This document shows, piece after piece, positions 1 to 7,663 of a stretch of 26,880 nt of DNA (position 1 is its first letter; each line of letters begins with the position of its first letter). The notes under the pieces were generated by a model, which was not told where the DNA came from, searched no databases, and was given only the letters and a program-made list of their open reading frames with translations. The translations under genes and the position numbers were made by a program. Source of the DNA: DATJFH01 sp035495815 (GTDB lineage Bacteria; Acidobacteriota; Terriglobia; Bryobacterales; Bryobacteraceae). The DNA lies in NCBI GenBank assembly GCA_035495815.1, contig DATJFH010000374.1, forward strand, positions 1 to 26,880. The letters are read 5' to 3'.

Positions 1-1
1 A

Positions 2-442
2 GTGAGCGAGTTCTCGGTCTCGGAAGTAATACAGCAGATCCGGACCCTTTTGCATTCCTCAGTGCCGCCCGGTGTCCGCCTGGAGATGAATCTTTGCGGT
101 GATTTGAAACCCATCAGGGCGGACCCGAACCAGATCCAGCAACTGATGATCAACCTGGTGACTAACGCCGGCGAAGCGGTCGAGCCGGGATCCGGAGAGG
201 TGCGCGTGAGCGTCATGCCGAAGGGACGATACGTGTGCATCGAGGTTCTGGACAACGGCCACGGCATGGACGCGGAGACGCAGGCGAGAATCTTCGAGCC
301 GTTCTATTCGACGCGGTTTATCGGGCGGGGTATGGGGTTGTCGGCCGTCGCCGGAATCGTCCGCAGCTACTATGGCTCGGTTCACGTGGAGAGCGCGCCG
401 GGTATGGGAACCCTGGTGCGAGTCCTGCTGCCGGTCGTGTGA
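2..442 (+). CDS. Sensor histidine kinase, C-terminal ATPase end (partial)
   Basis: This is the catalytic end of a two-component sensor kinase, which binds ATP and phosphorylates a histidine in its own missing upstream part. The Bergerat-fold boxes are visible in order: an N box around residues 40-60 (DPNQIQQLMINLVTNAGEAV), a G1 box DNGHGM near 84-89, an F box IFEPFYST near 97-104, and a G2 box GRGMGLSAVAGIV near 109-121. The frame is open to the window edge. The GTG at base 2 is probably an internal codon, because no dimerisation/phosphoacceptor domain or sensor domain is present. The order of boxes and the IFEPFYST type fit NtrB/PAS-linked hybrid kinases. No response regulator follows directly; the next gene, 36 bases on, is a sugar kinase. 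The ATPase identity is firm; the signal sensed cannot be told. Confidence 0.9.
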   Translation: MSEFSVSEVIQQIRTLLHSSVPPGVRLEMNLCGDLKPIRADPNQIQQLMINLVTNAGEAVEPGSGEVRVSVMPKGRYVCIEVLDNGHGMDAETQARIFEPFYSTRFIGRGMGLSAVAGIVRSYYGSVHVESAPGMGTLVRVLLPVV

Positions 443-461
443 CGAGCCGGGACCTGCTCCG

Positions 462-470
462 TGTTATGAT
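462..470 (+). promoter_or_regulatory. Extended -10 promoter element before ROK kinase
   Basis: TGT-TATGAT (TG at 462-463, hexamer 465-470) ends 8 bases before the ATG at 479. A start site about 7 bases after the hexamer would fall at or next to the ATG, giving a leaderless or near-leaderless mRNA. No Shine-Dalgarno lies between. No convincing -35 was seen. It lies in the short gap after the histidine kinase. Confidence 0.5.
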
Positions 471-478
471 TCCCCGTC

Positions 479-1411
479 ATGGGCCAATATTCGATCGGAA
501 TTGACCTTGGCGGCACCAATCTGCGGGCGGCCGCGATCGATCAGACGGGCAAGATACTCCAGAAGATCGCGGGCAGCACACATTTGTCGGCGGGAAGGAA
601 AGCCGTGATTGCCGACATGGTCGGAGCGATCCGGAAACTTCAGGAACAGTGCGGGAGCAGTTCGCTGGCGGGAGTGGGGGTCGGCACGCCCGGATTCATC
701 GTCATGGACAAGGGAATCATCACGGGCTCCCCGAACATGCCCGGATTCGACGATTTCCCGATCCGCGACGAGATCGAGCGGCAGCTGGGCGCGACCGTGA
801 TACTGGAGAACGACGCCAATGCAGCCGCTCTGGGCGAGAAGTGGATGGGCGCGGGCCGGGAATACAACGACCTGGTGCTGCTGACGCTCGGCACCGGCGT
901 CGGCGGCGGCATCATTTCGGGCGGGCGGGTGCTGCACGGGTTCGTCGGCATGGCTGGAGAGATCGGCCACACAACTGTTTCGCCCACGGGCAACCCCTGC
1001 GGCTGCGGAAACCAGGGCTGTCTCGAGAAGCACGCCTCGGCGACGGCGGTGGTGGCCATGGCCAAGATGATGGGGTTCGGGGATCACCTGACGTCTGAAG
1101 AGGTGTACAAGCTTGCGATCGGTGGAAATGAAAAGGCGCACGCGATCTTCCACGCCATGGGCCAGGCGTTGGGGACCGCGCTGGCGAATCTGGTGAACAT
1201 CTTCAATTTTCCGCTCTACCTGTTAAGCGGCGGGATGCTGCCTTCCTGGGACCTGTTCGCGCCGTCCATGCTGGCGGAAGTGCGCCGCCGCTCGTTCATC
1301 TACCGGGTCACCAATCCCCGGATCGAGAGAGCCACCCTGGGAAATGAAGCCGGACTTTATGGAGCCGCATACCTGCCGTATGTGAGCCCTGCCGGGCGGC
1401 CTCACGTTTGA
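479..1411 (+). CDS. ROK-family sugar kinase (glucokinase-like)
   Basis: A 310-residue ROK-family kinase, the usual length for bacterial glucokinase, fructokinase or N-acetylmannosamine kinase. It should phosphorylate a hexose with ATP in the cytoplasm. Visible are the N-terminal phosphate loop DLGGTN (9-14), the catalytic Asp102 in ENDANAAALGE, the second ATP loop LGTGVGGG (127-134), the substrate Glu151, and the zinc site His154 with Cys164, Cys166 and Cys171 in CGCGNQGC. There is no N-terminal helix-turn-helix, so it is a kinase and not a ROK repressor such as XylR or NagC. A xylulokinase follows 20 bases on, so the pair probably forms a sugar-entry operon. The start has no Shine-Dalgarno; a -10-like box sits 8 bases before it. 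The exact sugar cannot be read from the sequence. Confidence 0.9.
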   Translation: MGQYSIGIDLGGTNLRAAAIDQTGKILQKIAGSTHLSAGRKAVIADMVGAIRKLQEQCGSSSLAGVGVGTPGFIVMDKGIITGSPNMPGFDDFPIRDEIERQLGATVILENDANAAALGEKWMGAGREYNDLVLLTLGTGVGGGIISGGRVLHGFVGMAGEIGHTTVSPTGNPCGCGNQGCLEKHASATAVVAMAKMMGFGDHLTSEEVYKLAIGGNEKAHAIFHAMGQALGTALANLVNIFNFPLYLLSGGMLPSWDLFAPSMLAEVRRRSFIYRVTNPRIERATLGNEAGLYGAAYLPYVSPAGRPHV

Positions 1412-1431
1412 CCTGATTTCCGAACAGCGAT

Positions 1432-2925
1432 ATGTGGCTTGGAATCGACACGGGCACCGGCGGAACGCGCGCTCTGCTGACGGCCGGCGACGGCAAGGTG
1501 CGGGCGGCGTTCACGGCGGCCCATGAGGACGTACGGATGGAGCGGCCTCTGTGGGCCGAGCAACGGCCGGAGGACTGGTGGCGGGCGGCGATCGAAGCCA
1601 TTCGCGGCGTGCTTGGGGCCGCCGGCGTGCCGGGAAGGGACGTGCGCGGAGTGGGCCTCTCGGGGCAGATGCACGGGCTGACGATGCTGGACCAGGCGGG
1701 AGAGGTGATCCGTCCCGCCCTGATCTGGTGCGACCAGCGCAGCCAGCCGCAGGTCGATCAAATCAACCGGACGGTCGGCAAGGAAAATGTTCTGGCGGCC
1801 ATTGCCAATCCCGTCCTCACGGGTTTCACGCTTCCCAAGCTGCTGTGGGTGCGCGAGCATGATCCGGGCAGCTATGAGCGTGTCAGCCGGATTCTGCTGC
1901 CGAAAGACTACGTCCGCTACCGGCTGACGGGCGGCTTCGCCACCGATGTCTCCGACGCCTCCGGCACGGCATTGTTCGATGTGGCGCGCAGGCGCTGGTC
2001 TCTCGACATGATGGACCGGCTCGGCCTCGATCGCGGCATTCTTCCGGAGTGCTTCGAGTCGGCCGAGGTTACGGGCGTGATCAGCGCGGGGGCGGCGGAA
2101 ATAACCGGGCTCCGGGCCGGGACGCCGGTGGCGGGCGGGGGCGGGGACCAGGCCGCGAGTGCGGTCGGCAACGGAATCGTCGAGCCGGGAATCGTCTCCT
2201 GCACGCTGGGAACGTCCGGCGTGGTGTTCGCCCACATGGAAAACGTGGCCTACGACGCGCCGGGGCGGGTTCACACGTTCTGCCACGCCGTCCGGGACAA
2301 GTGGCACGTAATGGGAGTGACGCAGGGCGCGGGCCTCAGCCTGCAGTGGTTCCGCAACCAGCTCAGCGGACCCGGCACGAACTATGACGGACTGACGGCG
2401 GAAGCGGCCAATGCCCCGGCCGGATCGGAGGGCCTGTTCTGGCTGCCCTATCTGATGGGGGAGCGGACACCGCACCTCGACGCCACGGCCCGCGGCGGCT
2501 GGATCGGAATGACCGCCCGCCACACGCGCGCCCACCTGATCCGCTCGCTGATCGAAGGCGTGTCGTACAGCCAGCGGGATTGCCTGGACATCATCGAGCA
2601 GTTGGGTGTCCGGGTGGCATCGGTGCGACTGTCGGGAGGCGGCGCGCGGAGCGCATTCTGGCGCGGGCTGCTGGCGGACATTCTGGGCAAGCCGGTAGTG
2701 ACGCTGGAGACGCAGGAGGGCTCGGCATACGGCGCGTCGCTGCTGGCAATGGTGGCCACCGGCGAATTCGCGTCGGTAAAGGACGTGTGCCGGGCGGCGG
2801 TCCGGGAAGTGGAGACGAGCGAGCCGGATGCGGCCCGGTCGAGGGAATACGGCGAGCGGCACGCCGTGTATCAGTCGCTGTATCCGGCGCTGAAGCCCTT
2901 CTTCGGGCGGGCTGCGGGGATGTGA
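1432..2925 (+). CDS. xylB: Xylulokinase (FGGY family)
   Basis: A full-length 497-residue FGGY carbohydrate kinase that phosphorylates D-xylulose to xylulose 5-phosphate, feeding the pentose phosphate pathway. The ATP loop DTGTGGTR is at 6-13. The sugar-binding GLSGQMHG motif is at 75-82 and matches the Met-His pair of E. coli XylB. RPALIWCDQRS follows near 94-104. The catalytic Asp239 sits in GGGGDQAASAVGNG. The second FGGY region, with LSGGGARSAFWR and GSAYGASLLA, lies in the last quarter. It starts 20 bases after the ROK kinase stop with no clear Shine-Dalgarno, and is probably co-transcribed. Its role fits xylose or xyloglucan side-chain use alongside the GH44 enzyme further on. Another FGGY specificity such as ribulose is possible, but the QMHG motif favours xylulose. 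Confidence 0.9.
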   Translation: MWLGIDTGTGGTRALLTAGDGKVRAAFTAAHEDVRMERPLWAEQRPEDWWRAAIEAIRGVLGAAGVPGRDVRGVGLSGQMHGLTMLDQAGEVIRPALIWCDQRSQPQVDQINRTVGKENVLAAIANPVLTGFTLPKLLWVREHDPGSYERVSRILLPKDYVRYRLTGGFATDVSDASGTALFDVARRRWSLDMMDRLGLDRGILPECFESAEVTGVISAGAAEITGLRAGTPVAGGGGDQAASAVGNGIVEPGIVSCTLGTSGVVFAHMENVAYDAPGRVHTFCHAVRDKWHVMGVTQGAGLSLQWFRNQLSGPGTNYDGLTAEAANAPAGSEGLFWLPYLMGERTPHLDATARGGWIGMTARHTRAHLIRSLIEGVSYSQRDCLDIIEQLGVRVASVRLSGGGARSAFWRGLLADILGKPVVTLETQEGSAYGASLLAMVATGEFASVKDVCRAAVREVETSEPDAARSREYGERHAVYQSLYPALKPFFGRAAGM

Positions 2926-2935
2926 GCGGCGGTGT

Positions 2936-4387
2936 TCAAGCCACGATCTGCGGAATCAGCTCGCCGTACACGTCGGTCAGGCGCATGTTGCGGCCGTTGA
3001 AGAGGTAGGTCAGCCTGGTGTGGTCCATGCCCAAGAGATGCAGCATGGTGGCATGCAGGTCGTGGATGCCGATGGGCTGCTGCTCGGCCTTGTAGCCGAA
3101 CTCGTCGCTGGCTCCGATAATCTGCCCGCCTTTGATCTTCGCGCCGGCCATCCAGATCGACATCGCCCCGGGATTGTGGTCGCGGCCCATGCCGCGCTGG
3201 GAGATGGGCATGCGTCCGAATTCGCCCTGCCAGACCACCAGCGTGGAATCGAGCAGACCGCGCCCCTTCAGATCCTCGAGCAGGCCGGCAATGGGCCGGT
3301 CCACTTCCGCGGCGTGCCTGCTGTGGTTGTCCTTTACGTCGCTGTGCGCGTCCCAGGTATCGACGTTCTGTACTCCGAGGCCGCCGTGGTAAAGCTGCAC
3401 AAAACGCACGCCGCGCTCGACCAGCCGCCGCGCCATCAGGCACTGGCGGGCGAACGGCTCGGTCACCTTGTCGTCCATGCCGTACAACTTGCGTGTGGTT
3501 TCGGACTCGCGGCTCACGTCCACGGCTTCCGGCGCGCAGCCCTGCATGCGGTAGGCCAGCTCATACGAGGAGATCCGCGCGGCCAGCTCGGAACTGCCGG
3601 GATACTTCTGCAGGTCCATCTCGTTCAGCCTGGCAAGCAGGTCGAGTTGAGCCCGCTGCTGTTCGGGTTTCACCTCGGAGGGCGGCTTGAGGTCGATGAT
3701 CGGATCCCCGGCCGACCGGAAGACGGTCCCCTGGTAAGCGGCCGGCATGAATCCGGCGCTCCAGTTGGCGGGGCCTCCGAACGGCCCGCCATGGGCGTCG
3801 TAAATGACGACGAAGGCGGGAAGGCTCTGGTTTTCCGAGCCCAGTCCGTACGTGACCCACGAACCCACGCTGGGAAATCCCATACGGATCATGCCGGTGG
3901 CCAGCTCGTAATGCGCCTGCACATGGTCATTGGACTTCCCGTAGACCGACCGCAACAGCGCGATGTCGTCCACGTGAGCGGCGACGCGCGGGAAGATCTC
4001 CGATACGTCCATTCCGCTTTGCCCATATTTCCGGAACTTGAACGGACTCGGCATGAGAGGACCGGGGTGGCCCTGCCGGACGACGATTTCGCCCTTGCCG
4101 GTCAGCGGCTGCCCGGAATATTTGTCGAGGGCCGGCTTGGGATCGAAGGTATCCAGGTGGCTGACGCCGCCGCTCATGAACAGGGAAATCACGCTTTTCG
4201 CGCGCGGCGCGAAATGGGGCTTTTTCGCGGCGTAGGGATTGAAGCCCACCGGCTTCGTGTCGCAGGCGGCGTCGCTGCCGGAGGCCGCCAGCAGTCCGTC
4301 CTGATTGAGCAGGTGGGCCAAAGCCAGGCCGCTCAGACCGCCGCAGGATTCGAACAAGAAGTCGCGCCTCGACCAGAATCGTTTCAT
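2936..4387 (-). CDS. DUF1501 family protein, Tat-exported
   Basis: A 483-residue DUF1501 protein, a family of unknown function with an alkaline phosphatase/sulfatase-type fold common in Acidobacteria and Planctomycetes. The N-terminus has the Tat motif SRRDFLFES followed by a hydrophobic stretch, so it is expected to be folded before export to the periplasm. Family-typical segments are SVISLFMSGGVSHLDTFDPK (about 65-84), WQGEFGRMP near residue 388 and GRDHNPGAMSIWMAGA near 403-418. DUF1501 genes often sit next to a cytochrome-bearing DUF1549/DUF1553 (PSD1) partner, and none is present here: one side is xylulokinase, convergent with 10 bases between stops, and the other a divergent TonB-dependent receptor. 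A good -10 (TATAAT) lies upstream. The family call is firm; no reaction is established. Confidence 0.9.
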   Translation of the reverse strand: MKRFWSRRDFLFESCGGLSGLALAHLLNQDGLLAASGSDAACDTKPVGFNPYAAKKPHFAPRAKSVISLFMSGGVSHLDTFDPKPALDKYSGQPLTGKGEIVVRQGHPGPLMPSPFKFRKYGQSGMDVSEIFPRVAAHVDDIALLRSVYGKSNDHVQAHYELATGMIRMGFPSVGSWVTYGLGSENQSLPAFVVIYDAHGGPFGGPANWSAGFMPAAYQGTVFRSAGDPIIDLKPPSEVKPEQQRAQLDLLARLNEMDLQKYPGSSELAARISSYELAYRMQGCAPEAVDVSRESETTRKLYGMDDKVTEPFARQCLMARRLVERGVRFVQLYHGGLGVQNVDTWDAHSDVKDNHSRHAAEVDRPIAGLLEDLKGRGLLDSTLVVWQGEFGRMPISQRGMGRDHNPGAMSIWMAGAKIKGGQIIGASDEFGYKAEQQPIGIHDLHATMLHLLGMDHTRLTYLFNGRNMRLTDVYGELIPQIVA

Positions 4388-4409
4388 CGCAAATCCCTCG
4401 CCTGCAGCG

Positions 4410-4415
4410 ATTATA
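4410..4415 (-). promoter_or_regulatory. -10 box for DUF1501 gene
   Basis: On the minus strand this reads TATAAT, a perfect match to the sigma-70 -10 consensus, ending 22 bases before the ATG at 4387. The leader holds GAGGGA as a weak Shine-Dalgarno. A TTGACG abuts the box but has no spacer, so it cannot serve as its -35. Confidence 0.5.
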
Positions 4416-4459
4416 CGTCAAACCGGGCAGGGTCTACTGCGCCTTCAACACGGGGCCGC

Positions 4460-4490
4460 TTGGAAAGACTGCTACATAAGGGGTTAAACT
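4460..4490 (+). promoter_or_regulatory. Possible promoter for TonB-dependent receptor
   Basis: TTGGAA (4460-4465) and TAAACT (4485-4490) are separated by 19 bases, a spacer at the long end of what sigma-70 tolerates. A start near 4497 would leave a leader of about 78 bases carrying AAAGGAG at 4559-4565 before the ATG at 4575. This is unlike the very short leaders of several neighbours. Confidence 0.35.
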
Positions 4491-4574
4491 AGAGAAAAGC
4501 TTTCGGGAACCATCCAGACGGAAAACAGAGGACCCGCCGCGTAGTTCGGGTGAAGGCTCAAAGGAGATTGAATC

Positions 4575-7553
4575 ATGCTACGTGCTAACTGCATTGCCCT
4601 CGTGATTTGCGGTCTGCCGTTCGTCGCCGGCGCTCAGCAGGCCCTGACCGGAACCATTACGGGGACGGTTACAGACGCATCCCATGCGGGCGTCCCGAAC
4701 GCCAAAGTGGCCGTGCGAAATCTGAACACGAATCTGGAGCGAACCACCACCTCCGGCGATCTGGGACTCTATACTCTCCCCCTGCTGCCCGTCGGCGACT
4801 ATCAAATAACAGCCTCGGCCCAGGGTTTTAACGAGACCAAGGCCGGACCGGTACGAGTGGGGGTGGGCCAGTCGGTCACCGTGGAGTTGCCGATGGAAGT
4901 GGGCGCGGTGACGTCGGCCGTTCAGGTCGATGCGGCCGCGGCCGCCATCGAGACGACTCGCGCCAGCGTGGCCAGCACGGTCGACAACAGCCAGATCTCG
5001 AACCTCGGCGTCAACGGGCGGGATTTCCTGGCGTTTCTGCTGCTCACGCCGGGAGTGACCCGCGACGTCCGGACCGGGGATCTGAGCTTTGGCGGGCTGC
5101 GCGGCACTCTCAATAACCTTCAGGTCGATGGCAGCGACAATAACAACAATTTCTACGGCCAGGCTCTCGGACGGACCGGCACGGGCCGGGCGCCGTACCA
5201 GTTCAGTGTCGATTCGGTTGAGGAATTCCAGGTAAACAGCAGCGGATACTCGGCCGAGTTCGGACGCGCCGGCGGCGCCGTCACCAATGTGGTCACCAAG
5301 TCCGGAACCAACACCCTCCACGGCTCGGCGTTCGAGGTTTTCCGCGACCGTTACCTGAACGCCAATACCTGGATCAACAACTCGCGGGGGATTCCGCGTC
5401 AACCGTTTCACGTGAATCAATTCGGCGGCACGATCGGCGGACCGGTGATAAAAGATAAGGACTTCTTCTTTTTCAACTACGACGGCCAGCGGCGGCATCT
5501 TCCGAATCCAGTCTTCCTGGGTACTCCGATACCGGCCGCTCTGCGCACGCCTGCCAACCAGGCGAAAATCAGCCAGCTCGATTCTCTGCTGAAGCCATAC
5601 CAGCTTGCTTACGATCAGAACGTCTACCTGGTCAAGAACGACTGGCAGATCAACAGCAAGCACCGGCTGGCCGCGCGTTACAACAAGCAGACCTTCGACG
5701 GAGTCGGCCTCGAATCCTCGGGCAGCCAGATCGCCTACGAACACTCCGGGACGGCGTCCGTGAAGACCGACACCGTCACCGCATCGCTTTCGAGCGTTCT
5801 TTCGGCCAGGCTCGTCAACGAATTCCGTTTCCAATACCTGCGCGACGACGAGCCAAGCGTGGCCTATTCCCAGGGTCCGGAGACGGTGCTGCGGGATGCG
5901 GGAGTCATTGCGCTGCAGTTCGGGTCCAGCTCGATCACGCCTCGCTTCGCCAACATCAAGGGAGTGCAGTTCGCCGACAATGTGACCCGCATCTCCGGCC
6001 GCCACACCTTCAAGGCCGGCGCCGATATCAACCACAATACGATCGAGAACTACTTCGCCGGCAGCGCGCGGGGCACGTACAACTTCAACAGCTACGCGGA
6101 GTTTTTCGCCAACACCCCCACTTCGTTCGTGCAGGCGTTCCCGGGCCAGAATACGCCGGGCTTCACTACCAAGCCGAACGTGACCGAACTGGGGTTTTAC
6201 GCGCAGGACGAGTTCCACGTGAATCCCAAGCTGACCTTGAACCTCGGCGTCCGCTACGATCTGGCGCTGCTGACCAAGCCCCCCGTGAAGAACCCCGATC
6301 CGCAGCTGGCGGCCATCGGAGCGGACACCAGCAACCTTCGCAACGACAGGAACAACTTCGGCCCGCGGTTCGGCTTCGCCTACAAGGCGCTGGATTCCGA
6401 CAAGCTCGTGATACGCGGCGGCTACGGCTTCTTCTACGGACGGACGCCGCAGATCCTGGTCTCGACCGCATACAACCAGAACGGCATCAGCGCCAGCACG
6501 CTGACGTTCACGGGCGCGGCCATACCGTCGTATCCGGCGAATTTCTCCGCGCAGCCCGCGGCCGGCGGCACTGCCGCGGTACCCTCCATCCTGTTCTTCG
6601 ACAACAGCTACGTGCTGCCGCTGGTGTTCCAGGGCAGCCTGGGACTGGAGTATGAGGCGGCGCGCAACACCAGCATTGCCGTCAGCTATCTGAATGTGCG
6701 CGGGGAGCACCTCACGCGCACTCGCGATATCAATCTGTTTGCACCGGTTCCGGTCGCGGTCAGCCTGCCGGGACTCGGCGCCCGCACCTTGCTGCGGTAC
6801 CCTGGACCGAGCGGCAGCCCCTCCCGGCCCGCCAACCACTTCGCGCGCGTCGAGGCTTTCGAGAGCGGCGCCGACAGTTTCTATAACGGCCTGACGGTCT
6901 CTTTCAAGCGGCGCCTGGCCACGCGCTACCAGGTCGGGCTGGCCTACACGTACGCCAAGACGATCGACACGGTGACCGATTTTACGAGCGTGGTGCCGTT
7001 CAATCCCATCGATGAAGTGAAGATGGCGGCCTATCCGACCCTGCCCGGCATCGACCGCGGACCGAGCGTGAACGACCAGCGGCATCGCGTGGTGACCAAC
7101 TTCGTCTGGAATCTCGACTATTTCCACGGTCTGAAGAATCCGGTCGCGCGGTATCTGGTGGACGGCTGGGAGCTGAGCGGCATCATCCTGGCGCAGACCG
7201 GGCAGCCCTATTCGAACGCCATCGGCGGCGACGCCAACAACGACACCAACAGCGCCAGCGAGCGCGTCCCGCAGGACGGCCGCAATACCAATTACGGGCC
7301 GACCATTGCGAACTACGATCTGCGGGTCACGAAGTCCATTCCGCTGTATCGCGAGCGGGTTCGCTTCAACCTGTCGCTGGACGCCTTCAACGCCTTCAAC
7401 CAGGCGAATTTCCTGGCAGCGAACGTGCGCAACGGCAAGTTCAATTTCGTCCCGGCGACCGGGCTGTTTACGCCAACTACGAATTTCGGCGCCTACGCCA
7501 ACCAGACGCTGGATAACCGGATTCTGCAGATTTCCGGCAAGATCGTTTTCTGA
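4575..7553 (+). CDS. TonB-dependent receptor, Oar-like, with carboxypeptidase-regulatory domain
   Basis: A 992-residue outer-membrane receptor of the acidobacterial Oar/SusC-like type, expected to import oligosaccharides or other large ligands using TonB energy. A signal peptide ending near ...FVAGAQQA comes first. Then comes a carboxypeptidase-regulatory-like beta-sandwich (about 25-110) starting TGTITGTVTDASHAGVPNAK. Next is a plug domain (about 120-235) with VNGRDFLAFLLLTPGV and YSAEFGRAGGAVTNVVTKSG. A long barrel follows, with repeated aromatic strands such as NLGVRYDLAL and RGGYGFFYGR. The C-terminus ends in an aromatic-rich strand, KIVF. A clear Shine-Dalgarno (AAAGGAG) precedes the ATG. 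The secreted GH44 gene follows after 110 bases, so it may import the products of that enzyme; this is inferred from context only. Confidence 0.92.
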   Translation: MLRANCIALVICGLPFVAGAQQALTGTITGTVTDASHAGVPNAKVAVRNLNTNLERTTTSGDLGLYTLPLLPVGDYQITASAQGFNETKAGPVRVGVGQSVTVELPMEVGAVTSAVQVDAAAAAIETTRASVASTVDNSQISNLGVNGRDFLAFLLLTPGVTRDVRTGDLSFGGLRGTLNNLQVDGSDNNNNFYGQALGRTGTGRAPYQFSVDSVEEFQVNSSGYSAEFGRAGGAVTNVVTKSGTNTLHGSAFEVFRDRYLNANTWINNSRGIPRQPFHVNQFGGTIGGPVIKDKDFFFFNYDGQRRHLPNPVFLGTPIPAALRTPANQAKISQLDSLLKPYQLAYDQNVYLVKNDWQINSKHRLAARYNKQTFDGVGLESSGSQIAYEHSGTASVKTDTVTASLSSVLSARLVNEFRFQYLRDDEPSVAYSQGPETVLRDAGVIALQFGSSSITPRFANIKGVQFADNVTRISGRHTFKAGADINHNTIENYFAGSARGTYNFNSYAEFFANTPTSFVQAFPGQNTPGFTTKPNVTELGFYAQDEFHVNPKLTLNLGVRYDLALLTKPPVKNPDPQLAAIGADTSNLRNDRNNFGPRFGFAYKALDSDKLVIRGGYGFFYGRTPQILVSTAYNQNGISASTLTFTGAAIPSYPANFSAQPAAGGTAAVPSILFFDNSYVLPLVFQGSLGLEYEAARNTSIAVSYLNVRGEHLTRTRDINLFAPVPVAVSLPGLGARTLLRYPGPSGSPSRPANHFARVEAFESGADSFYNGLTVSFKRRLATRYQVGLAYTYAKTIDTVTDFTSVVPFNPIDEVKMAAYPTLPGIDRGPSVNDQRHRVVTNFVWNLDYFHGLKNPVARYLVDGWELSGIILAQTGQPYSNAIGGDANNDTNSASERVPQDGRNTNYGPTIANYDLRVTKSIPLYRERVRFNLSLDAFNAFNQANFLAANVRNGKFNFVPATGLFTPTTNFGAYANQTLDNRILQISGKIVF

Positions 7554-7565
7554 CGCCGGCCGGAG

Positions 7566-7580
7566 TTCGCATAATGCGAA
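7566..7580. promoter_or_regulatory. 15-bp perfect palindrome, possible operator
   Basis: TTCGCAT-A-ATGCGAA is a perfect 7-bp inverted repeat around one central base. It lies 12 bases after the receptor stop and 84 bases before the GH44 GTG, upstream of a TAAAAT box at 7624. That placement suits an operator. A transcript stem with a one-base loop would not fold well, and there is no T-run, so a terminator is unlikely. Confidence 0.35.
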
Positions 7581-7623
7581 ATTCGAGGTGAACTTCAGGC
7601 GCCGCCTTACGGACCTGCTGCCG

Positions 7624-7629
7624 TAAAAT
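7624..7629 (+). promoter_or_regulatory. -10-like box before GH44 gene
   Basis: TAAAAT lies 34 bases before the GTG start at 7664. The leader that follows has a strong Shine-Dalgarno, GGAGG at 7650-7654, nine bases before the GTG. No good -35 is visible, so this is tentative. Confidence 0.35.
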
Positions 7630-7663
7630 AGTTTCTGATCGTCCTTATCGGAGGCAGAAACAA

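Noticed and set aside
479..1411. ROK repressor (XylR-like) next to xylB
   Set aside because: No N-terminal helix-turn-helix; the protein begins directly with the kinase phosphate loop.
3020..4492. 490-residue plus-strand open frame opposite DUF1501
   Set aside because: It mirrors the real DUF1501 gene and has no domain or start signal.
4578..7127. 849-residue minus-strand open frame
   Set aside because: It lies wholly opposite the TonB receptor. High G+C makes antisense frames long; the product has no recognisable domain.
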